A stretch of 64,000 nucleotides of DNA. Origin: Paenibacillus xylanilyticus. GTDB lineage: Bacteria > Bacillota > Bacilli > Paenibacillales > Paenibacillaceae. Every line of letters starts with the position of its first letter. The stretch's first letter is position 1. Both the position numbers and the translations under genes were made by a program. Location: contig NZ_JABMCB010000160.1 of NCBI RefSeq assembly GCF_013359935.1, positions 1 to 64,000 on the forward strand, given 5' to 3'. The notes beneath the pieces are model-generated. The model was not told the DNA's origin, did not search any database, and worked only from the letters and a program-made list of their open reading frames with translations. Shown one piece after another: positions 7,813 to 16,870 of the stretch.

Positions 7813-9870
7813 TTACTTGGAAGCAGGCAAATCGTAACTTTCCCGAATGAGGGAGAAGTAGTCATCCGCCCGTACTACTTTAAATTCGGCTCCCAGTTCT
7901 TCGGTGAGTGCGAGTGCATCGGATGGCATCATGCTCCAGGCAAGCAACCCTAGGGAAATGAACAACGGCGACTTTCCATCCCAATTCGCTTTTGCCTCAT
8001 TCAATACCTGCAGTCCGTCCTGGGCAGTACTTATTCCACGAATTGTAGACACCGGCAAACTCTCACCAACGATCTCAACACCATAATTGTCTTCATAGCT
8101 AATGAACAGACCTGGTGAATGGTAGTCTTTCTCGTAAGCGCTTGCTTTAAATGGCGTGAGAGGTATATTTTCGCTGTCTTCCCGGTTCAACACATACGAG
8201 ATATTCATGCCTGTCTTTTTCAGGTATTTTTCAGTCTGCTGCAAAAATGGACGGAAGCTTGAGTCTGGCCATGCACCCGGATAGAGGTATCCTGCACCGG
8301 ATGGTCCGGCAATCAGCAAATCATTGGGGGTTGCAGTATTCACATAATGATTCAGTATCGCCGGCGCACCCTCATACAGTAGGGGGCTTGAAGTCCAGTT
8401 GATGGGAACCTTGCCTCGCGCCGGATCCTCCCACATGACACGCATGCGGTGCTGGTTGTACTGAAAATTATCGCCTTCCGTGAAGGTATACGTCACGTAG
8501 ATTTTGTTCTCCAACTCCGGACGTGGAGATTTTTGGGCAGGTTTGAACTTGGGCTCGGTACCCGAGAAAACAGTCAGATTACTGAACCAGTCTGCAGCGA
8601 GTACATAGACACCATATCGGGAAGCAATCTCGACAGAGCTGAACTCACCTTCCACATCATTGCTGAACCAGCCAAGGTAGGGAGTTCCGGGTTCCACGTC
8701 GGACATGATTTTCTCAAAAAGTGCTTTCTGTTCAGGCACATTGGAATCCAGCCAAAATACCATCGCTTTGTTGGCGACCGCGTAATCCCGTAAATAGGCA
8801 TAGGGTTCTTGCTGCTCGGCAGAGAGTGGGCGGATATTACCAGCCGATACCTTAAACTGGTTCCACATGTCCACTTCAGCCGTCAGCTTTTGGGTTCCCG
8901 CAGGAAGGCTGAATTCATATACAAAATAATTGCCATTATCGGCGAAACGGTGACCGCCCTGTCCCTCTGCAACCTTGGAATTTTGTCTGTCATACAGAAA
9001 AACTTCCTCTTCTGGTGTTCCTGCAACGAAGTTTGCAATGATTTTGCCATCCGCCTTCAAGGTAACTTCATGCACGGCCGGGCCCCAGCCATCCTGGGTT
9101 AAGGCGTCATCAAACCGGAGATAAACCTCTGATTTCCCAAGCAGCGAAGTAAGGTCAAGGGAATACGTGTCTCGGTTGCCAGCATCGCGTATCGGCTGCT
9201 CTTCCTCCGCAATGGTCACAAATGACTCAGGAAGACCGGATGGGATACGAATGGCTGTATCCGGATCCAGTCCGACTAACATCTGGTGGGTTGTCTTCTT
9301 CCACAGATGCTCATATTGCCAGGTATACGCATCAAGTCGGCTGCTGAATTTACCCTGTAGATCATCGAGGATCTTCAGGTTGTACGGTGCTTTGGATAAT
9401 TGGCTTGCCAGCTCCGGACTGGCAACTACAGCATCCTTCAAACCGGCAAGCGTGGTTGCCACATTAATTGAATCAGGTAACTTCGGATCATACACAATTA
9501 TGCCTTTGACTTCGCTGCGATATGTCGAAAACACATCCCAATAATCCTGATGAAGTGTATAGGGTACATCGAGATCATTGAGCCAGGTCAATTTTCCTTC
9601 TTCCTGGGATTCGATCAGATAGATTCGCGGTTGTTTCCTGTTTACAATTCCCTGTAACGTTCCAAACAGTAATTTGATATCACCTGGTGCATCATAGATA
9701 TCGGCTGCATCCAGATGTTGGGGCTTCTTGAAACGGGGGAGTTCACGGTTAGCTTTGGAATCTCCAGGTTTAGCGGTCTGAACACTGGTTTGCGAAGCGG
9801 ATGCCGCTCCGGCAGTTAAGGAAAAAGCACAGAGGAAGGCTAAACAGAGAATCGTGAATCTACGAGCCAT
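7813..9870 (-). CDS. Secreted GxGYxYP-domain protein (putative glycoside hydrolase)
   Basis: A 685-residue protein with a signal peptide ending near AGAASA. The motif GAGYLYP (around residue 540) names the GxGYxYP family (Pfam), which is presumed to be carbohydrate-active but whose reaction I cannot name. An N-terminal domain precedes a middle jelly-roll-like stretch (about residues 200-330) and the GxGYxYP core. I placed the start at ATG 9870, with AAGGAG ten bases upstream, rather than at 9963, which would put 31 hydrophilic residues before the signal peptide. It is divergent from the GntR/LacI regulator and has a palindrome in its promoter region, which suggests control by that regulator and a role in the mannan system. 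Confidence 0.8.
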   Translation of the reverse strand: MARRFTILCLAFLCAFSLTAGAASASQTSVQTAKPGDSKANRELPRFKKPQHLDAADIYDAPGDIKLLFGTLQGIVNRKQPRIYLIESQEEGKLTWLNDLDVPYTLHQDYWDVFSTYRSEVKGIIVYDPKLPDSINVATTLAGLKDAVVASPELASQLSKAPYNLKILDDLQGKFSSRLDAYTWQYEHLWKKTTHQMLVGLDPDTAIRIPSGLPESFVTIAEEEQPIRDAGNRDTYSLDLTSLLGKSEVYLRFDDALTQDGWGPAVHEVTLKADGKIIANFVAGTPEEEVFLYDRQNSKVAEGQGGHRFADNGNYFVYEFSLPAGTQKLTAEVDMWNQFKVSAGNIRPLSAEQQEPYAYLRDYAVANKAMVFWLDSNVPEQKALFEKIMSDVEPGTPYLGWFSNDVEGEFSSVEIASRYGVYVLAADWFSNLTVFSGTEPKFKPAQKSPRPELENKIYVTYTFTEGDNFQYNQHRMRVMWEDPARGKVPINWTSSPLLYEGAPAILNHYVNTATPNDLLIAGPSGAGYLYPGAWPDSSFRPFLQQTEKYLKKTGMNISYVLNREDSENIPLTPFKASAYEKDYHSPGLFISYEDNYGVEIVGESLPVSTIRGISTAQDGLQVLNEAKANWDGKSPLFISLGLLAWSMMPSDALALTEELGAEFKVVRADDYFSLIRESYDLPASK

Positions 9871-9976
9871 GGCCAATTCACTCCTTGTTATAATCAGAAA
9901 TATGAGCGTGTGTATCCCTCGGTCATCCCATCCTCCTTTTGCGGCTAAAATGCCAGGCAACACATCTCACTTCAAG

Positions 9977-9991
9977 ATATATTAAATATAT
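9977..9991. promoter_or_regulatory. AT-rich palindrome, candidate operator A
   Basis: ATATATTAAATATAT is a 15-base palindrome about 107 bases upstream of the GxGYxYP gene. Similar palindromes precede the regulator and the next operon, so it may be an operator of the GntR/LacI regulator. AT-rich palindromes arise easily by chance. Confidence 0.4.
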
Positions 9992-10130
9992 ACATATATG
10001 TTATTGCAAGGGCTTCGACAAAAGTTCCCAGTGTTTATGGAAAAGAGACATTTTAATCACGGTATATCTAGGAGATCTTATGTCAAACTGCGGATAAGTT
10101 CAGCTTGTTTATTGCGCTCTTTTGTGAAAG

Positions 10131-10145
10131 GATATATTATATATC
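10131..10145. promoter_or_regulatory. AT-rich palindrome, candidate operator B
   Basis: GATATATTATATATC is a perfect 15-base palindrome 35 bases before the regulator's start, where binding would give autorepression. Confidence 0.45.
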
Positions 10146-10180
10146 TCAAATATTACGAATGAATTGGTGATGTGATCCGA

Positions 10181-11329
10181 ATGAATACAAACGAACGAGT
10201 TCCGTTGTATCAGCAAATCCAGGACTATGTCAGACAGATCATAACAACAGAAAAGATGAAGCCCGGTGACCGGATACCGACAGAGAAGGAACTGATGGAT
10301 CAGTTTCAGGTCAGTAAAATTACCGTTGCCAATGCCTTGACAGGATTAGCGAATGAGAAGCTGATCGCCAGGGTGCCTGGCAAGGGCAGTTTTGTGGCAG
10401 AAGAAAACGATATCGTACCTTCGACATCAACGCCGGCGGCTGCAATAAAGGGAAGAGAAGGCACACTCGCTGCAGGAATGGTCGGTGTGATTATGCCCTC
10501 CATCCACGATTACTTCGCCATCAGACTGGTTGAGGGAATTGAACAAGCCCTTAGCGAGAAGGGCTATCGAAGCATGATCATGTTCACACATGGCAGGCTG
10601 GACAAAGAGAAGGATGTCATCAAGGAACTGAAGGCACTCGGCGCTGAAGGCCTGTTAATTTTTCCTGTCGATGAGGAAAACTACAACGAGGAGATCCTTG
10701 GCATGAAGCTCTCCGGTTTTCCTTTTGTACTGATCGACCGCTATCTGCCTGGCGTTGAGACACACTATATTGCGGCGGATGGAAGACGCGGTACAAAACT
10801 TGCGGTAGAGCATCTGTGGGAGCTCGGACACCGGGATATCGCCATCTGTTCGGATTCACCATTGCAAACGGTCACAGTCCAGGAGCGGATCGAAGGCTAT
10901 ATCGATGCCTTGAAAGGCAAAGGGGCGTTAATAAATCCGGCGCATATGATCACAGATTTCCAACCATTAAGCTTGCTGAAAGATGCAGAGTCCCATCCCC
11001 TTTACAGGTATATCGTAAACCGAATGGTGACAGCATACGTTTCGCTTAACGGAAGGCTCGGTGTACAAATTCACCAAATAGCCAAGCAGGCAGGTCTCCG
11101 GGTTCCTGAAGATGTGTCCATTGTAAGCTTTGATGATCCCACTTCCATCGTGGAGGAATTCAGCATATTTACTCACGTGAATCAGTTTGAGCGGGATATG
11201 GGATACCAGGCAGCGGTTAAATTACTTGAAGTGCTGCATGGACATGAAACAGCGAAATGCTATAGCAAAATTCTAATCGAACCGGAACTTGTGGTACGCC
11301 AAACCACTGCAAGAGTTCCTCAAATTTAA
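10181..11329 (+). CDS. GntR/LacI hybrid transcriptional regulator (AraR-like architecture)
   Basis: Residues 1-70 form a GntR winged helix (YQQIQDYVRQII..., MDQFQVSKITVANAL), joined to a LacI-type periplasmic-binding-fold effector domain (about 95-375, starting GMVGVIMPSIHDYF). This is the architecture of AraR, a sugar-released repressor. I placed the start at ATG 10181 (382 residues), nine bases after GGTGAT; a GTG at 10172 is too close to that site. Neighbours suggest it controls the divergent GxGYxYP gene and the downstream mannosidase operon through the palindromes at 9977, 10131 and 11396. The effector is presumably a manno-oligosaccharide or mannose, by context only. Confidence 0.9.
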   Translation: MNTNERVPLYQQIQDYVRQIITTEKMKPGDRIPTEKELMDQFQVSKITVANALTGLANEKLIARVPGKGSFVAEENDIVPSTSTPAAAIKGREGTLAAGMVGVIMPSIHDYFAIRLVEGIEQALSEKGYRSMIMFTHGRLDKEKDVIKELKALGAEGLLIFPVDEENYNEEILGMKLSGFPFVLIDRYLPGVETHYIAADGRRGTKLAVEHLWELGHRDIAICSDSPLQTVTVQERIEGYIDALKGKGALINPAHMITDFQPLSLLKDAESHPLYRYIVNRMVTAYVSLNGRLGVQIHQIAKQAGLRVPEDVSIVSFDDPTSIVEEFSIFTHVNQFERDMGYQAAVKLLEVLHGHETAKCYSKILIEPELVVRQTTARVPQI

Positions 11330-11345
11330 CTTGGAAGCACATTGG

Positions 11346-11379
11346 AAACCTTTACGTTTAATGCGGGAAGGTTTTTTTT
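11346..11379 (+). terminator. Terminator after the regulator gene
   Basis: AAACCTT (11346) pairs with AAGGTTT (11368) across a 15-base loop and is followed by a run of eight T. The stem is weak but well placed, 17 bases after the stop. Confidence 0.6.
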
Positions 11380-11411
11380 GTATTCAAAAAAACATATTGA
11401 ATATATTCAAT
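11378..11411 (+). promoter_or_regulatory. Promoter with overlapping palindrome, candidate operator C
   Basis: TTGTAT (11378) and TATATT (11402) are spaced by 18 bases. The -10 lies inside a perfect 16-base palindrome, ATTGAATATATTCAAT (11396-11411). A repressor bound there would block the operon that starts at 11490. The promoter partly overlaps the T-run of the preceding terminator. Confidence 0.5.
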
Positions 11412-11489
11412 TCATATATTATAGTCTAGAAAATGATGGATAATCATACAACGCAATCCAAACCTACATCAACACTAGGGGGTTAGAAT

Positions 11490-13700
11490 GTGTCACGAGA
11501 CCGGAAAGAAGAACGCACCGGATTTCAGGAGTCAGCTCCGTATCATCCCGACTATGACCTGCAGACTGACTTTGTGATGGTATATGGCATTGACGAGTCA
11601 ATGACGGAACGCATCAAGCAATGGAAAGAGAAGGGATATATTGTGCATCTCATGACCGGGGTAGCCTGGGGAAATTACAACAGTTACCTTGATGGCGAGG
11701 TGGATGGCATACCCCATTGGGATGAAGCGCAGATGGGTCGCCACCAGCAGATGATTCTTCACGGTGATCAGCCCGTTATTCCGTACATGGTACCTACCCT
11801 TTCGTTTGGACGCTATCTGGCGGAGCACATTCGAATTGCTGTAGATGCAGGTGTTGAGGCCATTCATCTGGAAGAACCTGAATTCTGGGTGAACGGTGGT
11901 TATTCTGAAGCCTTTAAGAGGGAGTGGCAGCTGTATTACAAAGAACTCTGGATTCCGCCGCATGCTTCTCCTGATGCACAATATCGAGCCTCCAAACTAA
12001 AGGCATATTTATATACTCGGGTTCTGGACCGGTTATGTGCCGAGATGAAGGATTATGCATTGCAACGATATGGCCGTGTACTCCGCTTTTATGTTCCAAC
12101 GCACAGCCTAATCAATTACACGCAGTGGCGAATCGTCAGTCCGCAATCTCAATTGGTTGAGCTGGCCTCCATCGACGGATACATCGCGCAGATCTGGACG
12201 GGGACATCCCGCACACCCAATGTGTATGAAGGGGTTCGGAAGGAACGCACATTTGAAACCGCTTACCTAGAATATGGCGTCATGCAGGAACTGGTCCGCG
12301 GAACCGACAGACGCATGTGGTTCCTGCATGATCCGATCGAAGATAACCCCAATTACACCTGGGCGGATTACAAGCAGAACTATTTGAAGACCGTGGTTGC
12401 TTCGCTGCTGCATCCCGGGGTTGCCCATTATGAAGTTGCGCCATGGCCACGAAGAATATTTCAAGGAACTTATCCGGCGGAAGAAGGTGCTGGTAAGGAG
12501 AACATTCCGGCAGACTACGCAACGACGCTGCTGCAAGTCATGCATACGCTGGGTAACCTGGACCAGAATGTGATCGAGATCGATCAGATACCGCTGCAAG
12601 TTGGCGTTCTTATCGCCGACTCCGCAATGTTTCAGCGGATGAAGCCAGATCCTGAGGCGCCTCATCCGGGGAAATATGATGGAACAGACCCTGAAGGCTT
12701 TCAGCAAGAGGGCGATACCGAGCTGCTTGATTTCTCTCCATTTTACGGTCTGGCGCTCCCGCTACTAAAATACGGGATACCCGTTCGTCCTCTTTTACTG
12801 GATCATGTGCGACGATATCCGGGGTATTTGTCACCTTACCATGTTCTCGTACTCAGCTATGAATTTATCAAACCTGAGTATCCGGATATTCATTACGTTC
12901 TGGCGCAGTGGGTGCAGGATGGCGGGGCACTGATCTATGTTGGCGATGACAGTGATCCTTATCATGCTATTCGTGCATGGTGGAATCTCGAGCAGCAAGA
13001 TGGGAAGAAGAAGTTCGGAACCAAGTATCATTCCCCGCGGGAGCATTTGTTCGAGCAGCTTGGTCTGAAGAAAATGAAGAGTGGTATCGAGATAGTGGGA
13101 AAAGGAGGCGTGGCTTGGCTGAATGAACATCCGGCTGATCTCACGCTGTCCACGGCAGGGGCCAATCGTCTCCGCCAAGCGGTTCAGGATTTGATTGGGA
13201 TGCTCAACCAACCAGCGATGCAGTGGGTATCAAGGTCATATTTCAAAATCAAGCGCGGGCCTTACATCATCGCAGCTGCGTTAGACGAGTCGGTGAGCGA
13301 TGAACCACTATCTATACCGGGTCCAGTTGTGGACTTATTCGATGCGAAGCTCGCGGTACTGAACCAAGTTGTTATGAAACCGGGAGAACAGGCACTTCTC
13401 TATGATATTGAGTCAGGACGTCCAGCGGCTGGAGGAATTTCCCTCATTGCGGCTTCCTCCCGAATTGAAGCTCTGTCCGAGTCGGCCACAGGTTTTCAAT
13501 TCGTGGCGCGAGGGCCAGCTCGCTTGCAGGCTGCTGCACGGCTGTACAGTAAGGAGAAACCTGTATCTGCCCAGTATTTTGTTCAAGGGAAAGCAGCAGC
13601 CGCTTCTTGGGAGTGGGACCCGGATTCGCAGACCGTGCTTATTCAATATGAGCATGGGAACGAGAACCGGACAGAGGTACATGTGCGATGGTCTTCTTGA
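11490..13700 (+). CDS. Unassigned TIM-barrel enzyme, probable glycoside hydrolase
   Basis: A 736-residue cytoplasmic protein (no signal peptide) that I cannot place in a named family. Residues about 20-370 read like a beta/alpha barrel, with HLEEPEFWVNGGYS near residue 125 (an acid/base-like glutamate at a strand end) and WFLHDPIEDN near 275. Residues about 440-510 (PYHVLVLSYEFI..., DGGALIYVGDD) resemble the amidotransferase-like trimerisation domain of GH42 enzymes, and a beta-rich tail follows. The start is GTG 11490 after AGGGGG. It heads the operon with GH38 alpha-mannosidase and an importer, so it probably acts on the imported manno-oligosaccharide. Function is inferred only from fold pattern and context. 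Confidence 0.72.
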   Translation: MSRDRKEERTGFQESAPYHPDYDLQTDFVMVYGIDESMTERIKQWKEKGYIVHLMTGVAWGNYNSYLDGEVDGIPHWDEAQMGRHQQMILHGDQPVIPYMVPTLSFGRYLAEHIRIAVDAGVEAIHLEEPEFWVNGGYSEAFKREWQLYYKELWIPPHASPDAQYRASKLKAYLYTRVLDRLCAEMKDYALQRYGRVLRFYVPTHSLINYTQWRIVSPQSQLVELASIDGYIAQIWTGTSRTPNVYEGVRKERTFETAYLEYGVMQELVRGTDRRMWFLHDPIEDNPNYTWADYKQNYLKTVVASLLHPGVAHYEVAPWPRRIFQGTYPAEEGAGKENIPADYATTLLQVMHTLGNLDQNVIEIDQIPLQVGVLIADSAMFQRMKPDPEAPHPGKYDGTDPEGFQQEGDTELLDFSPFYGLALPLLKYGIPVRPLLLDHVRRYPGYLSPYHVLVLSYEFIKPEYPDIHYVLAQWVQDGGALIYVGDDSDPYHAIRAWWNLEQQDGKKKFGTKYHSPREHLFEQLGLKKMKSGIEIVGKGGVAWLNEHPADLTLSTAGANRLRQAVQDLIGMLNQPAMQWVSRSYFKIKRGPYIIAAALDESVSDEPLSIPGPVVDLFDAKLAVLNQVVMKPGEQALLYDIESGRPAAGGISLIAASSRIEALSESATGFQFVARGPARLQAAARLYSKEKPVSAQYFVQGKAAAASWEWDPDSQTVLIQYEHGNENRTEVHVRWSS

Positions 13701-13739
13701 TTCATAGCCCAATCATCGTAACAGAGAGGAGTAACGAAC

Positions 13740-16700
13740 ATGCCATATGAACCGATAAGGCCAGAACGGTTAAAACAGTTGTTGAACAAACTTCGAGAAG
13801 CCATATATGATCCGCTGACCGAACTGGAAGCAAAGGCATGGGTTACAAACGAGCCCGTGTCCTACGATTCTCGGAGTTCTGGAAGGGAAGTGACTCTGCA
13901 GCAAGGAGAACGATGGGGTGAGCTCTGGGACTGTGCCTGGTTCCGTTTTGCAGGCCCATTGCCAGCCCGTAGTGTCAGCAGCCATGAGCGCTTCGTTCTC
14001 TTGTTGGATGTCAGTGGAGAACTATGTCTGTTTGACCATGAAGGAACGCCTGTTCAGGGGTTGACGACCATTAACTCCGAATTTGATTTCTCCTTGGGAT
14101 TGCCCGGCAAGCGGGTCGTTCATCTGAGCGAGAGATTTGTCAGGGGAGATGAGATTGAAGTATGGGCGGAAGCGGGCAATAACGATTTATTCGGCAAGTA
14201 TCAGGGTGGCTCTTTAAGAGAGGCTGTTATCGCAGTCTGTCGGGAAGATATCCGCAGTTTGTACTACGATATCGAGGTTCTCCTGGAAACGGCAGACTGC
14301 CTGGCAGCTGGATCAGCTCGCAAGGAGAGAATATACCAGTCGCTCTATGACGTTTCGCTGCAGCTGACCGATTTTTCCGAAGAGCGTGTACGACTAGCGA
14401 AAAAACGTACGGAGGAACAGCTCGGTTTGCAAGGGGGAGATCCAGTCTTAACCTTGAGCGCTGTAGGCCATGCACATATCGATTTGGCCTGGTTATGGCC
14501 GATCCGGGAAACGATCCGTAAGGGTGCAAGAACGTTCTCGACCGTGCTTCGCATGATGGAACGTTATCCGGATTACGTATTCGGTGCGAGTCAACCTCAA
14601 CTGTACGACTGGATGAAGCAGCATTATCCCAAATTGTACGATCAGATCAAGGAACGAGTTCGTGAAGGCAGATGGGAACCGCAGGGCGCCATGTGGGTCG
14701 AGTCGGATACAAATGTCCCCGGTGGTGAATCTCTTGTACGGCAGATTCTGTATGGCAAGCGCTATTTTCAACAGGAGTTCGGGTTGGAGATGAAGTCACT
14801 TTGGATGCCTGATGTATTTGGTTATTCGGCAAGCTTGCCCCAGTTATTGAAGCAGTCCGGAGTTGATTACATGATGACCCAAAAGCTCTCCTGGAGTGAG
14901 TACAATCGACACCCCCATCATTCGTTTATGTGGGAGGGGATTGATGGATCAGCAGTATTAACACATATGCCGCCCGAGGATACGTACAACAGCCCGGCGG
15001 CACCTCGATCCATTGCCAAGGCAGAGCGAGAATATCTGGATAAAAATGTATCCGAGCATGCGCTGATGCTCTTTGGCATAGGGGACGGGGGAGGCGGACC
15101 AGGTGAAGAGCATCTGGAACGACTCGAACGGACCAGGAATCTGCTTGGATTGTCTCCCGTTATACAGGAGCCTTCGTGGACCTTTTTTGAAAGGCTCAAT
15201 GAAGAACGAGAGAAATTTCAAACGTGGCGGGGGGAGCTGTATCTGGAAAAGCATCAGGGTACGCTGACCAGTCAGGCGCGAAGCAAGCGGTATAATCGGA
15301 AAATGGAAAAAGCGCTGCGTGAATTGGAATTTGCCTCCGTTCTGGCGGCGGTCCATTCGGGCAGAGCTTATCCATCCGATACGCTCGAACTCATATGGAA
15401 GGAGGTCTTATTATATCAGTTTCATGATATCCTTCCGGGATCTTCGATCAAGCGGGTTTATGATGAATCACTCATCAGATATGCGGAGTTATTGACCCAA
15501 ACAGAAAACATGATTGCAGAAACCTACAGCAGTTTAGCGGATCGGATCGCTTCAAGCAGCAAGCCCCCATCCGTATCTGCAGTGGTGTTCAATTCATTGC
15601 CTTGGCAGCGGAAGGAATGGCTTTTTCTACAAGGACGATGGATAAAGGTACTTGTTCCCTCCATGGGATACATGGTTGTACCTGAATATCCTAGCCAGTG
15701 TACGGTGGGTGAGGTCGGAACGTGCATCGAAATGGGATCGGAGACGCTGGATTCAGCGTTACATGTAAATGTGGAAGAACGCTTCATAGAAAATCATGTG
15801 CTTTTCGTGAAGTTTGATCAGTACGGTGCAATCATCTCGATTTTGGATAAAGCAGAAGGTAGAGAAATCATTCCTCAAGGACATCAGGGAAATCATCTCC
15901 GTGTATATCATGATGAAGGAGACGCTTGGGATTTCAGTCATGACTATTCAGAGCATCCGGGTATGCCTTTAACACTGGGTAACATTCGTGAGCTTCGTGA
16001 AGGGCCTAGGATTGGACTGATCTTTCAATACAGCTATGGTGAATCCGAATTTAATCAGAGCGTTATTCTTACGGAGGGCAGTCGCCGAATCGATTTTGAA
16101 ACTCATGTGGATTGGCGGGAAGATGCCAAGATGCTTCGCTCGTCTTTTCCGTTGAATATTCGTACAGATCAGGTGCATTGCGAGATCCAGTTTGGCAGTC
16201 TGTCCAGACCGACCCATCGCAATACCCTATGGGATTTTGCCAAAGATGAAATCTGTGCCCACCAGTGGATAGATATTTCGGAGCCCGATTACGGAGTCGC
16301 ATTACTCAATGATTGTAAGTACGGTCACAGAGCCCTTCATAATGTGCTTGACCTTAACCTGCTGCGCAGCAGCTCGTATCCTGATCCGGAAGCCGATCGT
16401 GCGGAACACGTATTCACTTATTCGTTATATCCGCATCAAGGGAATCATGTTCAAGCCGAGATCTATCGGAGAGGTAATGAACTGAATATTCCATTGCGTA
16501 CAGTCCCCTTACCCTCTGTCCATGATAAACCGGCTGGAACTTTGCCGCTTTCAAAATCGTTCCTGCAACCGGAACATGCACACGTCATGGTAGAGTCCAT
16601 TAAAAAAGCCGAAGATGGCGACGAAATCATCGTCCGCGTGTATGAAACGTCCGGAACACATGCCCATACGGTCATTCATCTTGGAATCAACACCGAGGAA

Positions 16701-16826
16701 GCATGGAAAGCTGATCTGATGGAGAACATCATTTCGTCGATTCCGATGACAGACCCATCGATGATCACGCTATCGTTCAAGCCATTTGAAATTATTACGC
16801 TGCGTTTGAAGTTGCTGCAGGTATAG
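13740..16826 (+). CDS. GH38 alpha-mannosidase
   Basis: This cytoplasmic enzyme (1028 residues) releases mannose from alpha-mannosides, probably the oligosaccharides brought in by the operon's own importer. The family 38 signature GHAHIDLAWLWP gives zinc ligands H246 and D248; LWMPDVFGYS gives the likely nucleophile D358; GDGGGGPGEEH follows near residue 450. The length and the large C-terminal beta-sandwich region fit bacterial GH38 enzymes. There is no signal peptide. GAGGAG lies 8-9 bases before ATG 13740, and 39 bases separate it from the preceding gene. Linkage specificity cannot be read from the sequence. Confidence 0.93.
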   Translation: MPYEPIRPERLKQLLNKLREAIYDPLTELEAKAWVTNEPVSYDSRSSGREVTLQQGERWGELWDCAWFRFAGPLPARSVSSHERFVLLLDVSGELCLFDHEGTPVQGLTTINSEFDFSLGLPGKRVVHLSERFVRGDEIEVWAEAGNNDLFGKYQGGSLREAVIAVCREDIRSLYYDIEVLLETADCLAAGSARKERIYQSLYDVSLQLTDFSEERVRLAKKRTEEQLGLQGGDPVLTLSAVGHAHIDLAWLWPIRETIRKGARTFSTVLRMMERYPDYVFGASQPQLYDWMKQHYPKLYDQIKERVREGRWEPQGAMWVESDTNVPGGESLVRQILYGKRYFQQEFGLEMKSLWMPDVFGYSASLPQLLKQSGVDYMMTQKLSWSEYNRHPHHSFMWEGIDGSAVLTHMPPEDTYNSPAAPRSIAKAEREYLDKNVSEHALMLFGIGDGGGGPGEEHLERLERTRNLLGLSPVIQEPSWTFFERLNEEREKFQTWRGELYLEKHQGTLTSQARSKRYNRKMEKALRELEFASVLAAVHSGRAYPSDTLELIWKEVLLYQFHDILPGSSIKRVYDESLIRYAELLTQTENMIAETYSSLADRIASSSKPPSVSAVVFNSLPWQRKEWLFLQGRWIKVLVPSMGYMVVPEYPSQCTVGEVGTCIEMGSETLDSALHVNVEERFIENHVLFVKFDQYGAIISILDKAEGREIIPQGHQGNHLRVYHDEGDAWDFSHDYSEHPGMPLTLGNIRELREGPRIGLIFQYSYGESEFNQSVILTEGSRRIDFETHVDWREDAKMLRSSFPLNIRTDQVHCEIQFGSLSRPTHRNTLWDFAKDEICAHQWIDISEPDYGVALLNDCKYGHRALHNVLDLNLLRSSSYPDPEADRAEHVFTYSLYPHQGNHVQAEIYRRGNELNIPLRTVPLPSVHDKPAGTLPLSKSFLQPEHAHVMVESIKKAEDGDEIIVRVYETSGTHAHTVIHLGINTEEAWKADLMENIISSIPMTDPSMITLSFKPFEIITLRLKLLQV

Positions 16827-16870
16827 CAGAGGCAGTGAATTTCTCATTTTGAGAAAGGAGATGTGGGAAT

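Noticed and set aside
8449..8793. Open frame of 114 codons opposite the GxGYxYP gene
   Set aside because: It is antisense to a well-supported gene, without ribosome binding site or recognisable domain.
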